The notes beneath the pieces are model-generated. The model made no database searches. It saw only the letters and a program-made list of their open reading frames with translations, and was not told the DNA's origin. From assembly GCF_037975245.1 (NCBI RefSeq), contig NC_092569.1, positions 30,324,668 through 30,388,667 of the forward strand: a stretch of 64,000 bases of DNA, read 5' to 3'. A program made the position numbers and the translations under genes. How positions within the stretch are numbered: the first letter of the stretch is position 1; the number at the start of each line of letters is the position of its first letter. The stretch is from Apostichopus japonicus (taxonomy: Eukaryota; Echinodermata; Holothuroidea; Aspidochirotida; Stichopodidae). Shown here piece by piece: positions 51,501-63,500 of the stretch.

Positions 51501-54500
51501 TGAATGCCGCTTGGCCAACCATCAGGATAAATGGTGTAAACTCCGTGACTACTACCATCAACGTAAAGCTCTTGGCAATCCTTTGGGACAACCTTGCGGG
51601 TACACGTTACACCGGCTCCTTCGTAGCCATCTATACAGTAACATCTACGAATACCATCTCTGACATCACAAGTCGCGTCATCACTACAGTGGTAACTCTC
51701 TTCTACGATGAGTTGGTTATTGCTACAAACTGATCTACTTGTACAGTCTGAATTGACGTAAATCTCACCGTCCTGTTGAAAGAATTGTATTTAAATAATA
51801 TTAACAATAGGATATTCCTTATGTGGTAAAATACAGCTTGTATTTATTGTTATGTATTAAACTATTTCACCAAATACCATGTTTGAAAAGATTGATAGGA
51901 ATATAGGTTTTCAAATAATAAATTTAGGAATCATGACAAAGCTTTCGAAAAAAAATGTCATTCCCTCTAATATTTCTTTACACTGATTGGTAGCTATGTA
52001 AACACATACTTAAATACAATTGCTGGCATACTAACCGTTAATACACCTCCTTTTTCAGTAACAAAACAGCTGCATTGGTTCTGAGGAATGCAATCTTCAC
52101 CCTGAATCATGTAATCACCTACACAAACACATTTCTCTAGTTCTGTACGAGAGGTTGAAGAGATGCATGTGTCAGGGTCATCACACCTCCTCTCACATGT
52201 CTCATTGGAGAATATCTGATTAGTTGGACACCACTCAATTTGTGATTCTAGAAAAGCAGTAAAAATACCAACTCATCGTTGAAGTGGAGGATAAAAAATA
52301 TTGGCAGTTCTGACTTGGTACTTGGAGACAGGGGGTACATGAAAAGCAGTTGGTGTCAAAACATAATTACTTGATGATGTAATGACGATTGCAAAATGGG
52401 CCTTATTCAGTTTATGTCAATTTTATTCATTTAGATAAGACTGATTTATCACCACGTTGGGTATGTTGAAATCCTTTACCTGCTGTTCCCTCGTATGTAC
52501 CTAAACTTGCGATGGAAAACTGTCCCCATTCGTCTGAGATACGAAAGTTGTCATACGTTACGTAGTAAGCCTCTCCCGCAGCATTCTGAAACTCGATTCG
52601 TAGTTGGTATTGCTTTTGGTTTGTTAGAAAAGCTATTTTCTCATTTCCGATCCAAAACTCGCTACCCAAAAATCCAAACCCGTTTTGAAAGTCAGTCCAA
52701 GTGCGATTAAACTTGATAGAACCCACCGATCTTCGATGTAATATCTATAATAAACACAATTAGAATTAGAGTAAAAATGCGTACTGGACACAATAAATGA
52801 AATTACATTAACGTCAAGGAAACTCACTACTAAACATAGAATTAATGCAGAGAAATGATTCTTGAAGCAATTAATAATATTGTCCAGATTTTTGAAATCT
52901 TTCATTTTTGGAGTTTCACAGTCGTCATAATTAACGGTAAATAAAGGGGTTTTTAGTGTAACCGTACCGTCCATCCACCGGTATTCAGGTCATTATCACA
53001 GAAAACTTCAAATGGTTCAGGATAACCATCTGGTTTAATAAGGTACACTCCAGATGTATTGTGGGTAGAGGAGCAGGCATTCAACACTTCTTTACAATCT
53101 CTCTGGTAATCAGGTTGTTGAAAAAGAAAGTACGATGATTCTGAACAAAAAAAGCAAAGACAAGTCGAAAAAAGGGGGAATAAAAATGACTAAGATTTGA
53201 AATTTTCAAAAGTTATAAAGCGTCGGATTTTGTTTTGGCCTCAAAATGGGAAATAGCAAAACTGTGCAGGTATATTTTGCGGGTAAAAAAAATTACATTC
53301 ATTTAAACACAAGCGGGGATTTTAACTTTCTGTATTATTCGCCTTTACATCAATTATAGTGTAGTGTTTTTCATACGCCGTAATCCAAACTGACTACGAA
53401 GTATAATATTTATGTATGGCGGCAGTACAGAAGTGAACGAACCGCTGATTACTTTTCAGTGACTAATAGGTTCTTCCAATATGATAAAATTTGGAACGGA
53501 ATATGCTACAGTTGTTAGATTCTGTTAACATTCTGTATATCAACACACTTACTTTAAATACGACTATCACTGTCTGGTTTTATCGAGATAATAAGCCGTA
53601 TCGGTAGGGGATAAAAATGCAAACAGCTTGACTTGCCAGCGTGTTTGTTTTTTAAAAAGGTATTATTTGACCAGTTAGCTTTTCAATATTGAAAAGACAA
53701 ACAAAACAGAGAACCCGAATAAATTGTCCGTTTTTTACTTATTTATATAATTTTGGTTCTCAAATCCTTCTAATGAATATATAAAAATCTCTGCCCCATA
53801 TTACAATACATAATTTATCTTTTACTATATGTAATTGTACATTCAATTATAACTAACCTTGAGCATAACTTGCTTGGAGACACATGACACCAACGATAGC
53901 CTGGATAACAAACAATTGATATATTGATACAATTTTTGTTAATTGTTCGGATGGGAACACTTATATAGACCCATCCACAAGTTTTATTGATAATCGTTTT
54001 GAATGATATCATTCCGATCACTCTTAATATCGGGAAAATGTTCCACTATGATAACGATGGAAGAAAAAAGCCAAAATATTCTTAACCCCACTAAACATTA
54101 TTGTACAACAATTGTGTCTTATTCTTGTTCTTAGTTCAGCTGGAATGCTGACCTTGTATATCACGGCACAGATTCGTACATATTAAAAGTGTGAATGTCT
54201 AACCTTCCAGCAACTGTAACTATAGACTCTTGGTTTAATTAAAATAAAAGAATGTTTTTTTTTTTGTCTTGTACGTGTGTCTACTAAACAGAGTGCAAAC
54301 GTAGGTAGTCATAAAAAGATCTTAATATTCCATACTTAAATATAATTGGAGAGAAAAGAAAGTCTAATTTGCTAAAGGAAATTTAACGATTGCAAAATGA
54401 AGTTCATTTTATTAATAGACATATTATATTACTACTATTTATGACTTTACGCTTCGGTAATGGAGACAATACACAAAAGGGATGGTAAACTCTTAGGTTA

Positions 54501-56505
54501 TTTTGAGTAAATAAAGAGGGGTAACCGTTACACTGGGAATAGGCTTCATAGGAAAGTAATTAAAAAGTTGTGTTTTAGATATTGATTGATTTTTCCGTGT
54601 CTTCTGCTAAAATAAATGATTAGAGACCAGATTTTTCAAACCTAGCAGGGTCTTTAGTTCTTCAAAAAGTTGACTTATCTGTGTAACTTAAAATGGGTTA
54701 TACTTTTATAATGTCGTTACAAACTGATGCATGTGGTAAAAAGTAGACTTGTGAAGCTAAATAATATGAAACCATCTTCCAAAGTTGACTCAAAATACAC
54801 TTTCAAATGTGGAATGAATTTATTTAAATATGAATGCAGGTCCACAAAAAGATCTAGTCAATTGTGGAATAAATCTACATATAAAAACTAAACTATGCTT
54901 GAGTCATATTCTAATCTAAACACATCCTTTAATTTTAGATTGTAGTTCTTCCAAAAAATTACTAATATGACCAACAGAGAAATAACATATGGCAATAAAA
55001 ACACCTTCGGTTGTAACTCATTGGAGTTTTTTCTTTTCTTTTTTCTTTTAATAAAGTGCAAATTACAATTATAATGACTAAGCAATAGTATTTTATATGA
55101 ATGTAACGAAAATTGGCTCCTTCGTTAAGTATAATAACATGAACATTTTTGTTTACATGGGGAATTTATTTTAAAATTTGATATATTTCTAACTTAGTAA
55201 ATTAAAGTAATAACTTAATTGCTGGATCGATGTGGTTGTAGTTATATGTTTTAATGCAAGGAAAAGTTCATTTAACTATTAAATTTGAATATTGCTCGTG
55301 GTGTATTATGATTATTAAGAAATTACGCCATTTACATTTGAAATGGACCCTTTTAACGGGTTTTCTTTGTAATCAGAATGATAACGTTCTTATATAGTTA
55401 ACAGGTTTACAAAAAATGATAAAATACTCAGAGATATTTTGACACCCTTCTTTTCTAATAGCAACCGAATAATACTTGAAATGATGCAATGTTTGTCATC
55501 ATTTCTACATTTTCTTTTAAACGGGAAAGGCGTTGATTTGAGCTAGTTGCCAAGTTCATTAAATATAATCATGATTTTTTAATGACTATTACATCAAACA
55601 GGAGATTAAGTAGTACTAAATTAAATATGAAATTGTAATTCTATGAAATGATATGAAATTATAGTTTCAGCCATAGTCGGTGTAAACGTTGATTAATATA
55701 TTAAGCGTTGCAGTTCGCCTATAATCATGAAGCAAATTAGATCCAAATGAAGAACAAAATACTACACAGTTCTTTAATTAACTATTGGTCGAATAGCTGT
55801 CATTTTCAAAGTCAGAGTTGAAATTAATAACTATTTGTTAAATAATTAATTAATAAGAAGAGACGCTGTTGTGAAATCGCGCAAAATAGATTAGTATTAT
55901 GAGTGTTACGTTATTGATATATTTACTTTAAAAAAACTTTAAATATATGCATATTGTGTCATGCATGAGCAGACACGGAACCTTTTTTTAAGCCTATAGG
56001 TTATGGAAGTACGTTAATACTTTTAATGACAGAGAACTATCGTACCTGAAGCTGAAAATTCGTCACCTTCTTTTTTTATGATACTATTTTTTCTTCTAAA
56101 TTCTCAAATTGAAAGTATGTAGTGCAATAGTTTACATTTAGCCGGCATTGCACAAAAACAGAAAAAAAAACGTAATCGACCAAGACACCTAATGTATTCA
56201 TCGAAAACCATTCGTATTCATTGAATTCTGAAGTAATTTCAATCAACTTTACAACCAACTGAAAAAATCAACGAGTTTGCCCTTGTTAGAATAAACAAAA
56301 AGTCTGTTTGGGAATGAAAATGCGGCAACTGATCGTTGTATTCAGAAAATGAAATCGATAAGAACTGTTTCAAAGAAATATGAAGGAAAGAGAAAGAATG
56401 AGAAAGAGATTGAATATTTTACAGCTTAAAAAAACTCACCAGTTGCATTCCGAGCATATGCCACAACATCATCACTGTGAAAAAAGTCCCGCGAGGATTC
56501 GTCAT
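48519..56505 (-). CDS. Secreted FReD-half / TIL / EGF-like / FReD protein, paralogue B
   Basis: Eight coding exons join in frame (561 aa): 56440-56505, 53858-53900, 52968-53140, 52480-52744, 52036-52247, 51461-51772, 50136-50397, 48519-48871. The signal peptide (1-36) is split over exons 1-2 and ends in CLQASYAQ. I chose the ATG at 56503-56505 because it gives a 22-codon exon matching gene A; upstream in-frame ATGs exist. Order: half FReD (38-182; GGWT, FWIGNEKIAFLTNQ), TIL (184-253; WCPTNQIFSNETC to CSCF), TILa/EGF-like (254-310; CYCIDGYEGAG), complete FReD from about P316. The FReD has GGWTVFQRR, WLGNKYIYSITNQ, calcium motif D461/D463/D465, GAWWF, SHLN and the end MKIRPN. Residues 483-520 are a cysteine-rich insertion. 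Exons 3, 4 and 5 have the same lengths as in gene A (173, 265, 212 bp). Function inferred as extracellular recognition or adhesion. Confidence 0.9.
50546..50771. mobile_element. Short TIR element, copy 1, in gene B intron
   Basis: Bounded by perfect 13-bp inverted repeats, TTATACAACACCT at 50546-50558 and AGGTGTTGTATAA at 50759-50771. The interior includes TATTCCGGCCATTTGAATGG and GATTGCGTGCAAAATCCGC, with no coding capacity. It lies in the intron between coding exons 6 and 7 of gene B and is followed directly by a long hairpin. Confidence 0.8.
50793..50935. repeat. Long hairpin (foldback), copy 1
   Basis: The left arm contains GTGCAATAGTGCAAATATTT, TTGAAAGATG and TTCCATTCAAC. The right arm carries the reverse complements, GTTGAATGGAA, CATCTTTCAA and AAATATTTGCACTATTGCAC. 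The loop is only about 10 nt (GAGGCTGCGCC region). Transcribed RNA would fold into a stem of about 55 bp with small bulges. Confidence 0.85.
50940..51164. mobile_element. Short TIR element, copy 2, in gene B intron
   Basis: This is a near-identical second copy of the element at 50546-50771. It has the same 13-bp terminal inverted repeats at 50940-50952 and 51152-51164. The element plus its following hairpin form a tandem unit of about 394 bp. Confidence 0.8.
51186..51330. repeat. Long hairpin (foldback), copy 2
   Basis: Same hairpin as at 50793-50935. Here the apex is a perfect palindrome (CGAGGCGCAGCCTCG-type), so the stem runs further into the loop than in copy 1. Confidence 0.85.
53901..56439 (-). 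other. First intron of gene B, no other feature seen
   Basis: AT-rich 2.5-kb intron splitting the signal peptide of gene B. No array, transposon or embedded gene was recognised. Confidence 0.5.
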
Positions 56506-59081
56506 GGTTTCCAAATGAAACGTCTCTGGAGAACGTGTTTCATGAAATGATATTCGGTACAGGCAAGGTGAAAATGATGTAGAACCGTCCATTGAAGTGC
56601 CATAGACAAGAAAGCAACGGATGTCAATTGATTCCATCGTTTTCACTTAACACATTAGTTTTGATTTTAAACAAGATTTATCTATGGGAATGTTTAGGTA
56701 GCGATGAAATGATAAAAAACAATAAATATTATTATTTAATATTTAAGCAATGTTGAATGTTCTCTATTCTTTTCTTAATTTTTTAACAAAAAGGATAAGC
56801 TGTATTTTGAATGCCCTGGGTATACGGTTGATGAAACATATCAATCACAAATTCACAATTGATATATAGGATCAAACAATCAGGGAACATAATGTTTTTT
56901 CCACATTATGTATAATACATACGCCTTCTTGACATGTGGTATTGTTTTTCTTATACAAATATCATACAAGTTAGTTTTAGATATCTTCCCTGTTGTTTTA
57001 TGATACATAACTTTTCAGAAAGGAGAACTTTTTTGAGTCCGATTTCACTGACTGGCCCGGGAACGTTTCGTAAAGCAAGGAAACAAAAGCGGTGTGCGTT
57101 ATCATAACAACTGCATATTAATTGCTATAAGCTGGGAATATAAAAAGTTGGAGCAGCTGTAGCATTGTTTTACATGTCTGGGCTACAGCTATAATGGCTC
57201 CATGGATACACAGAGGATTTATTCTAAAATTCGATGAAATTCTCTCACGGCCCAAGTAGGGTCCAGTGGGCAAAACCCCGGAAGCGGCAGCGTTTTAGAT
57301 ATTTCTTGCTCTAACGAGGCCAGTTCAAAGCACAAAAATACACATATTAGGTATAGGAATTCAATTCCTCTGGAATGTCTTTAAACGCGCTTTCGTAGCG
57401 AATTTTAAGCAAAAAGATATCAGAGATAGGAATTCAATTTTTTTATAATGTGATATCAAAGACCTAGTGGAATAGAGGGAGCAAAGTCCCGTTAGTTACA
57501 ACGTTGTTTACGTATTATTTGTTTTCTCATTGCGAGATTAAGGCTAATGAAAAAAACATTAGAGAGGGAGAAAGAGAGAGAGAAAAATTCAATTTCAACA
57601 AAAGGTATTTAAAATATAGGGAAAGGAGGAGTTGAAGCGACTGTAAAGCACAGAAATTAGTTTTCAGTTTAAGCGAAATCATTCGGTGGGAGTCCAGGGG
57701 TAAAGTTTTAACACTTTGTTATCCAAATCGGGCAATGTACAAGGTTAGGAAGAATCTCCAATAAATTATTTTATTTTGCTTCGTTTTTGTTTAATTACTT
57801 ACTTTCAAGGGTGTAATACCACACTGACTTTGGCTTCAATTTGAGAATGCATTTTTACTTCGCTTTGGAGAGACGTGACATCCTACAACTACACTACAAC
57901 ACTCCGTAAGTACGTCACTTCCTATAATTGGTTAAATAAGGTCAAACATCAGATCGTTTATTGATTTCAAGCGCGGGTATGTGCTAATAGGCAATATACG
58001 TTGTTTCTGTTATTGAACACATCTCATGTATACCTCATGGTAATCACGTGTTATTCAGCATGAGGAAGTATAACGACACTGGACATAAATTAATTAGCAA
58101 CAAAAATGATTGAACTCGATAATTTGAAACAATACGTTAAAATATAAACCTATATATATATATAGGAAATGCATACCAACTCTTTACGTTGATGACATTA
58201 ATAGAAAAGTGAAAACACTTGTTTTTATAAGGCTTAACACATTTTACTGCGTCTGGCTCCGTCCATCATTTCATAAAAAAACAAGAAGACAGTACCTTAT
58301 GTCTCACTTAGTTAATGAGTGTATATATATCACCGTATAACCCTAGACATGAAGGTTATATCTATCATCTATACATTTAGGATTGTGCTTCAGAATATGT
58401 GACGAAAATAAAAATCCTCTTACTTCCTACAATTGGTTTTATCAAATGCTGTGTAAGCTAGCCTATAATGCAAACTATTGTGGCTGTCAATCGTACAGTC
58501 TCATATACGTCGACCTATTAGTGTTCTCTTCAACGCAATGATTTCAAAGGTTGTATTCTAAACAAAATCATATTTTTTTCCTATTAATTGTTGTACAAGA
58601 TAGACGATATGCTTTTTCTATAACAAGTTTTATAATTTGTCACTACAGCTGACAATATTCTTGTTTAAGTGATTACTTATTTTAAATTCTGATGAGCTGA
58701 CCAGAAAATATTAACAAGTGTAATTTACATGTGCTTGTCAAAGAAAAATAGCCCGTCATTTGTTAATACTGTTATATTTGTATAGGTCTTCCACATTGAC
58801 AAGCTTTAAATGGGAAATAAACCCTAGATTGTTCTGCTTATAAAAAACCGTTTTGGTGTACGCTTTCTTTTGACATAGTTAAGCAACACTAATGCTTGAT
58901 AACATTTCCTTCAATCTTAAAAAATGATTTAATTGTCACCCAATGTCACCCTTTTTTTTTACAATCCGACAGTTCTGCATGTTTTGTGATCAAGTCAAAT
59001 ATCACATTCCAGCACAGAAATTTCCTACGCGCCGTTCACGATAACTAAGGCAATATCTAGTCAACTTTTTTCCCTGGCTAG
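56506..59081. other. 5' flank of gene B and unassigned sequence
   Basis: The gene B promoter should lie near 56.5-57 kb; no motif is called. A GA-rich patch occurs near 57560-57585 and a short TA tract near 58151-58165. Earlier exons of the plus-strand gene ending at 59282 could lie here, but I could not identify any. Confidence 0.4.
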
Positions 59082-59282
59082 GAAAGTTTTGCAGAAAAGG
59101 GAACCCTAGAAACATTTGGACTCGACTGCTATCAAATTGACCCTGAATACAAAGAAGAGGAACTGAGACAACGAGAACTTGAGCTTGCCAAAAAGATCTC
59201 ATATGTGGCAGATACTGGCAGTTACTATATGATACGAGTACTTCCAACATTAGTACTACTTCTGCGACGTAGTAATTTTTAA
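59082..59282 (+). CDS. Orphan terminal coding exon, unknown protein
   Basis: After a good acceptor (TTTTTTCCCTGGCTAG) an open frame of 66 codons runs to TAA at 59280-59282 on the plus strand. It starts ESFAEKGTLETFGLDCYQID. It continues with an acidic-basic helical stretch (PEYKEEELRQRELELAKK) and ends in a hydrophobic tail (YYMIRVLPTLVLLLRRSNF). Composition looks like real protein, unlike nearby chance frames. AATAAA occurs downstream at 59449-59454 and near 59535. I do not recognise the family and found no preceding exon, so it could be the last exon of a gene with distant exons or a gene fragment. The minus-strand frame across the same bases looks like its shadow. Confidence 0.5.
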   Translation, partial: ESFAEKGTLETFGLDCYQIDPEYKEEELRQRELELAKKISYVADTGSYYMIRVLPTLVLLLRRSNF

Positions 59283-59654
59283 TCTCTACGAAGATAATTT
59301 CTACATCCTTAATATTTAGTAACTGTATTTACTTCACAGTTGGATAAATAGTTAATGTACGTGAGTATGATTATGTTATTATTGAGATTACTGTATAAAT
59401 AATGTCAATATCATTACTAGATTTAATCTTGCATTATGTGTTAGCGTCGAATAAAATATTGAGTTTTAAACTTTAAAAGCCCTTGCAGAAAACTGCAAGT
59501 TGAAGTCACGAAGATGCGATGCCGAAGTTTATTGAAATAAAGCCCTTTAAGTGTCTTGTTACAATATTTATTCTTTAGTTTAATATGTTCACTTTTATTA
59601 TTTCGCATGTTAGTTGAAAAGACTTGTTATTATTGATTATTATTTCCCTTTCGG

Positions 59655-60330
59655 GTGATGCGACAGTCTCCACCTAACCGCTTCTACCATACACACACGT
59701 ATATTGCCACGAAAAGCTATCTCTGGTTGTTACTTTGTCAACCAAATCTTCCTCCTCTTCATCAAATTACCATTAATAACCACGACATTATCCTTACTTC
59801 AGATAGACTCCAACGAGCCGTCCCTGTAAAATCCATCATTGCCTACAGACGTCCACGCAACCTACGGGACCTGCTTTTGCGTGCTGCTGTTCCACATTCA
59901 ACTTCTAACCTTTAAACCATTCAGCATGGCACTTTCAAATGAGACGTCTGCAGCCATCACATCGTTGAATCCAATTCTATCACCAGCCACATCACGCAAC
60001 TTACACATAAGACCAAGGGTCGCAACACTTGCACAGCCTCACAATGTTATCGATCTGAACTCTTGTAGTAGAGTTTGCGGCATCCAGTATGTTGGTGAAA
60101 CCAAACCATCCTTCAAGAAGCGGTTCTATGGTCACAGATCCACAGTCAACACCATGAAGACTGAGACCCCGGTTTCGAGAAGACTTAAACCTTCCCAACC
60201 GTACCGTTATTGAAATGTCCCTACAGGGGTTTAAGTGTTAGGTAGCTATCCTGACCTAGTACGAATCAGCAGAGAGAGAGAGAGAGACTGTGGATGCAAC
60301 GCCTTTGCACCATTTAACATTGAAGAAGGT
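59655..60330 (+). mobile_element. Decayed Penelope-like retroelement (C-terminal fragment)
   Basis: The first frame (59655-59915) ends with SIIAYRRPRNLRDLLLRAAV, a conserved block downstream of the reverse transcriptase in Penelope-like elements. After a frameshift, a second frame (to 60213) has CGIQYVGETKPSFKKRFYGH, the GIY-YIG endonuclease signature of that group. A third frame near 60185-60230 continues as NLPNRTVIEMSLQGFK. At least two frameshifts and a stop separate these blocks, and the reverse transcriptase itself is absent upstream. The copy is therefore truncated and inactive. Confidence 0.8.
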
Positions 60331-63235
60331 CATGACTAACCTTTCTACTGCCCCCACCCCTTCATCCCTTTGCTTTCCCCATCTTCTCCTAGCTCTTTTT
60401 TCTCCACACTTTCCTGCTTTTGTCAACATTTTAGCGAATTAAGCAGAGGAATATTTTTTTCACCGTTTCGTGCTATCATTGTGTTTATGAAAACTACGAA
60501 GTGCACGTATTGCTGGTTCTTTGTTTTTGCAATGGGGAAAAGTTTATTCCTAGTAATAAGTACAGCAATATAATGCATAACATAAGTTCGTGACAGTGTT
60601 AACACTTTGAAGGAATACAGCTTTCTAACATGGTAACAAACTATGTCTTCTAAGAAGGAGCATAAGGCAAGGAAAAGGGAGATGAGAGGAAAGGAAATGA
60701 CACCGTTATCCCGCCAATGTCTAAGATTCTACGCACAAACAAATGGATACACTGCTCAGAAATATTGTCAAACAATATAAATTTCTAAAATAAAAGCTTA
60801 GCTGAGTTTCTGCAGCGTCGCTTCACTTGTTTGTTAATATCGATAACAAGTAGGGCCTAAACTAGAGCCATTTTCTCTGATATTTGTTAATTCAAGGACT
60901 GTAAATACGGAGCCTTGACCTGTGTATGTTTCTTTACTTAACGTTCAGGCCGTACACAATTCCCATGCCCTCTTTCCTTTTCAATTTATCTGATGCGGTT
61001 CAGTTGTCTCGTTTGAATCTTGTCAAGAGACCCAAGCGAGGTGGTCAAACACAATCAGATATTATCTCCGTTATCAAAACTATAGCAAAAACAGACGCTG
61101 CATGCATATTGATTCATTGCCAACATCGGTGCGAGGTTTTGGTTTTAAAAATAGAAAGAATGAGATTGTTCTTGTCTTTATTGGTTGCAAGACCTTTGCC
61201 GCTTACCATGCGTTACTAAGCCCAGACTGAAAGAACACAGTGTAAGTACCGCATTAAATAGGCATAGGCTATGTCTAGACTTGAATTAACAGTTTGACAC
61301 TATAGGCATAAACTTACTGCATATTTACAGCCTTAGTAGTCTTATAGTAGGCATACAAATAAATAAATAAACAAGTTTCAATCTAAACAAGATGGCACAC
61401 ACATAGACATTTCACAGATAGCTTACACTTTTCAGTCAATGGGCAATACATTTTCTTTAGAAAGGTACTTTGTAAACTAAGTTATTCTAGCTTATTAACT
61501 AAAACTACATTATATAAGATACTCACAGTTCATTAATACTGAACCAAATACCATCTGTTGGTACTTAGGCTATGTCAACTGCTTTGCCAACTGTGACCGT
61601 ATACCTTTCCAGCTTACTACACTAAAAGCTCAGTGAAAATGACACCGTTCTTTACAAAAAATTTATTTTATCAATATTAATTACTTTTATTGAGTTATCT
61701 ATCGTTCAAAATTTTGAGCTGAATTATATTCGCCAGATTTATTAACGAGTCCGTAGATTCTACATACTTCAATCAAAATTTGCAAGCCCCACCCAACAGA
61801 TCATGCGCGAATCAAATCTCTCTGTTTTGTTTACGACCGTTACACGTTAATCCTAGGACTGCTTTCACTTTCTTTGCATAGCTTGTCTTATGTCCCTTCT
61901 CCTGAATAGCACCTTTTTCTCGATCTTAACGATGTAGCTTGCAAAATTGTGTCATTTTATTTCCATTGCAATAAATAAACGGGTGCTTTCAGACGTTTCC
62001 TCCCTGGAATAAAAATGGACGATGCGAGTAGAAGACTGCAGTAAAATCTTGATCGCGTGTGTAGACTGTTTCGTATACATTTGTGTAGTGAACACGCTGA
62101 CATTGGAGGTCGCAGTAATTCTACGGTAAATCGTTCGTGCCATAAGCACAATGAAAAATACATTTCTTTCTTTCGATTGCAACAACTTTTCTCCATTAAA
62201 CCTACCTGGTCAGAGTGTATTTAGAATTAGAAACATCGAATCTACTTCGGAATGTGTTTTCCGAAATCAGCAAACAGGTATTGAGACCTTAGTAGATGAT
62301 GGAAATCTCACTGTTGAACGCATCGGGGAAGAGTTATCAAGCTCGATAATTTAGTGGATTATATGTATAGGTGAGTGGGCCGGAATTGCCCTCAAAGGTG
62401 TTTTGATATCACGCAGAGGTGAAGGTTAGCAGGCACGGTATAACCTACGTAGCTGTACAACAAAAATCTATCACTACACAACTGATTGTTATGAGCTAGT
62501 AGTTCCTTTGATGATATTAATTGTATCATAAACGTGGACTGTCCCCAGGGGTGTAAAAAAGAATAGCAGAACGGTGACTGAGGGGCTGAGAAGATTCAAC
62601 TATCAGAAGCATTAATTTTGCTTCAAAAAGTGATGGTTCGTTGGGTTAGGCAAACCTCACAAGAGGGGAGTGGGTAAAGGGTCCGGGGTATTCAGTCTAG
62701 AGCACCGCGGCCAATTTGGGAACCAGCCAGTAAAATGGAGCGGATGAGGAAAATGTGGGATATATTAAAAGTTTAAGCAAGTGAGTCTGTTTTTGTAATT
62801 GCCCGAAGCCTGGTATGGCTCACAACACCTCTGGTGTAAACATCGGTATATTTAAAACTACTGTCAACGTTACATCAGAGCCCCAAACACACCACTTCAC
62901 CAAAATGATTTTATATTGCCGTGAGTTAACACTCACTGTTCAAAAACTAAGTATCAACGATACTACTTGCAAGTCCGGGACAAATCCGGGACACTATACA
63001 ATGTAAACAACAATAACTGTTACTGTTTATTCTGACAGTTTGTTTGTAGTGGCTTGCAAAGGTTTATTTACCTTCAGATTTACTATTGCATGTTAAGTTT
63101 ATAGTCCACGATTGTCTTAAAGGGAACGAATGCTCACATTGAAAGCAATTGGGGTAATGTAGAGTTAAAACACTGTCCATATTGAATTATATTTATATCT
63201 GACCTATACCAATGAAAAATTCAACCAGTAATCTG
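60331..63235. other. Intergenic, nothing convincing
   Basis: Open frames at 60926-61219 (plus), 61952-62196 (minus, two overlapping) and 62151-62354 (plus) were read. None shows a recognisable domain or coherent splice context. A short GA run sits near 60271-60287. Confidence 0.35.
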
Positions 63236-63239
63236 CACT

Positions 63240-63500
63240 CTTAAAACATCCGGATCAAATTTGATTCATTCCGAATCAAATTTAATCCGGTTTCCGGATC
63301 CCAGGGGCACCGACCCCGTCCGGATGAAAATGATCCGGATTTCCGGATCAAAGAACATTGACCCCATTCCGGATCAAATTTGATCCGGCTTCCGGATCCC
63401 AGGGGCACCGATCCCGCCCGGATCAAAATGATCCGGATTTCCGGATCAAAAAAACAATGACCCCATTCCGGATAAATTTGATCCTGTTTCCGTTTCAAGG
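63240..63500. repeat. Palindrome-rich tandem repeat of about 117 bp, two units plus
   Basis: Units are built from CCGGATCAAATTTGATCCGG-type palindromes, GGATCCCAGGGGCACCGA, ATGATCCGGATTTCCGGATC and TTGACCCCATTCCGGAT or similar. The dense CCGGATC words stand out against the AT-rich surroundings. The minus-strand frame at 63241-63498 is open only because of the repeat. Confidence 0.9.

Noticed and set aside
51262-51733. Two overlapping plus-strand frames of about 130 aa
   Set aside because: Antisense to the EGF/FReD exon of gene B and partly within the foldback repeat; no family motifs.
60926-61219. 97-aa plus-strand frame
   Set aside because: No recognised domain, no splice context, and composition typical of chance frames nearby.
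61952-62196. Overlapping minus-strand frames with several cysteines, considered as a THAP-like zinc finger
   Set aside because: The cysteine and histidine spacing does not fit the THAP pattern and two frames are equally open.
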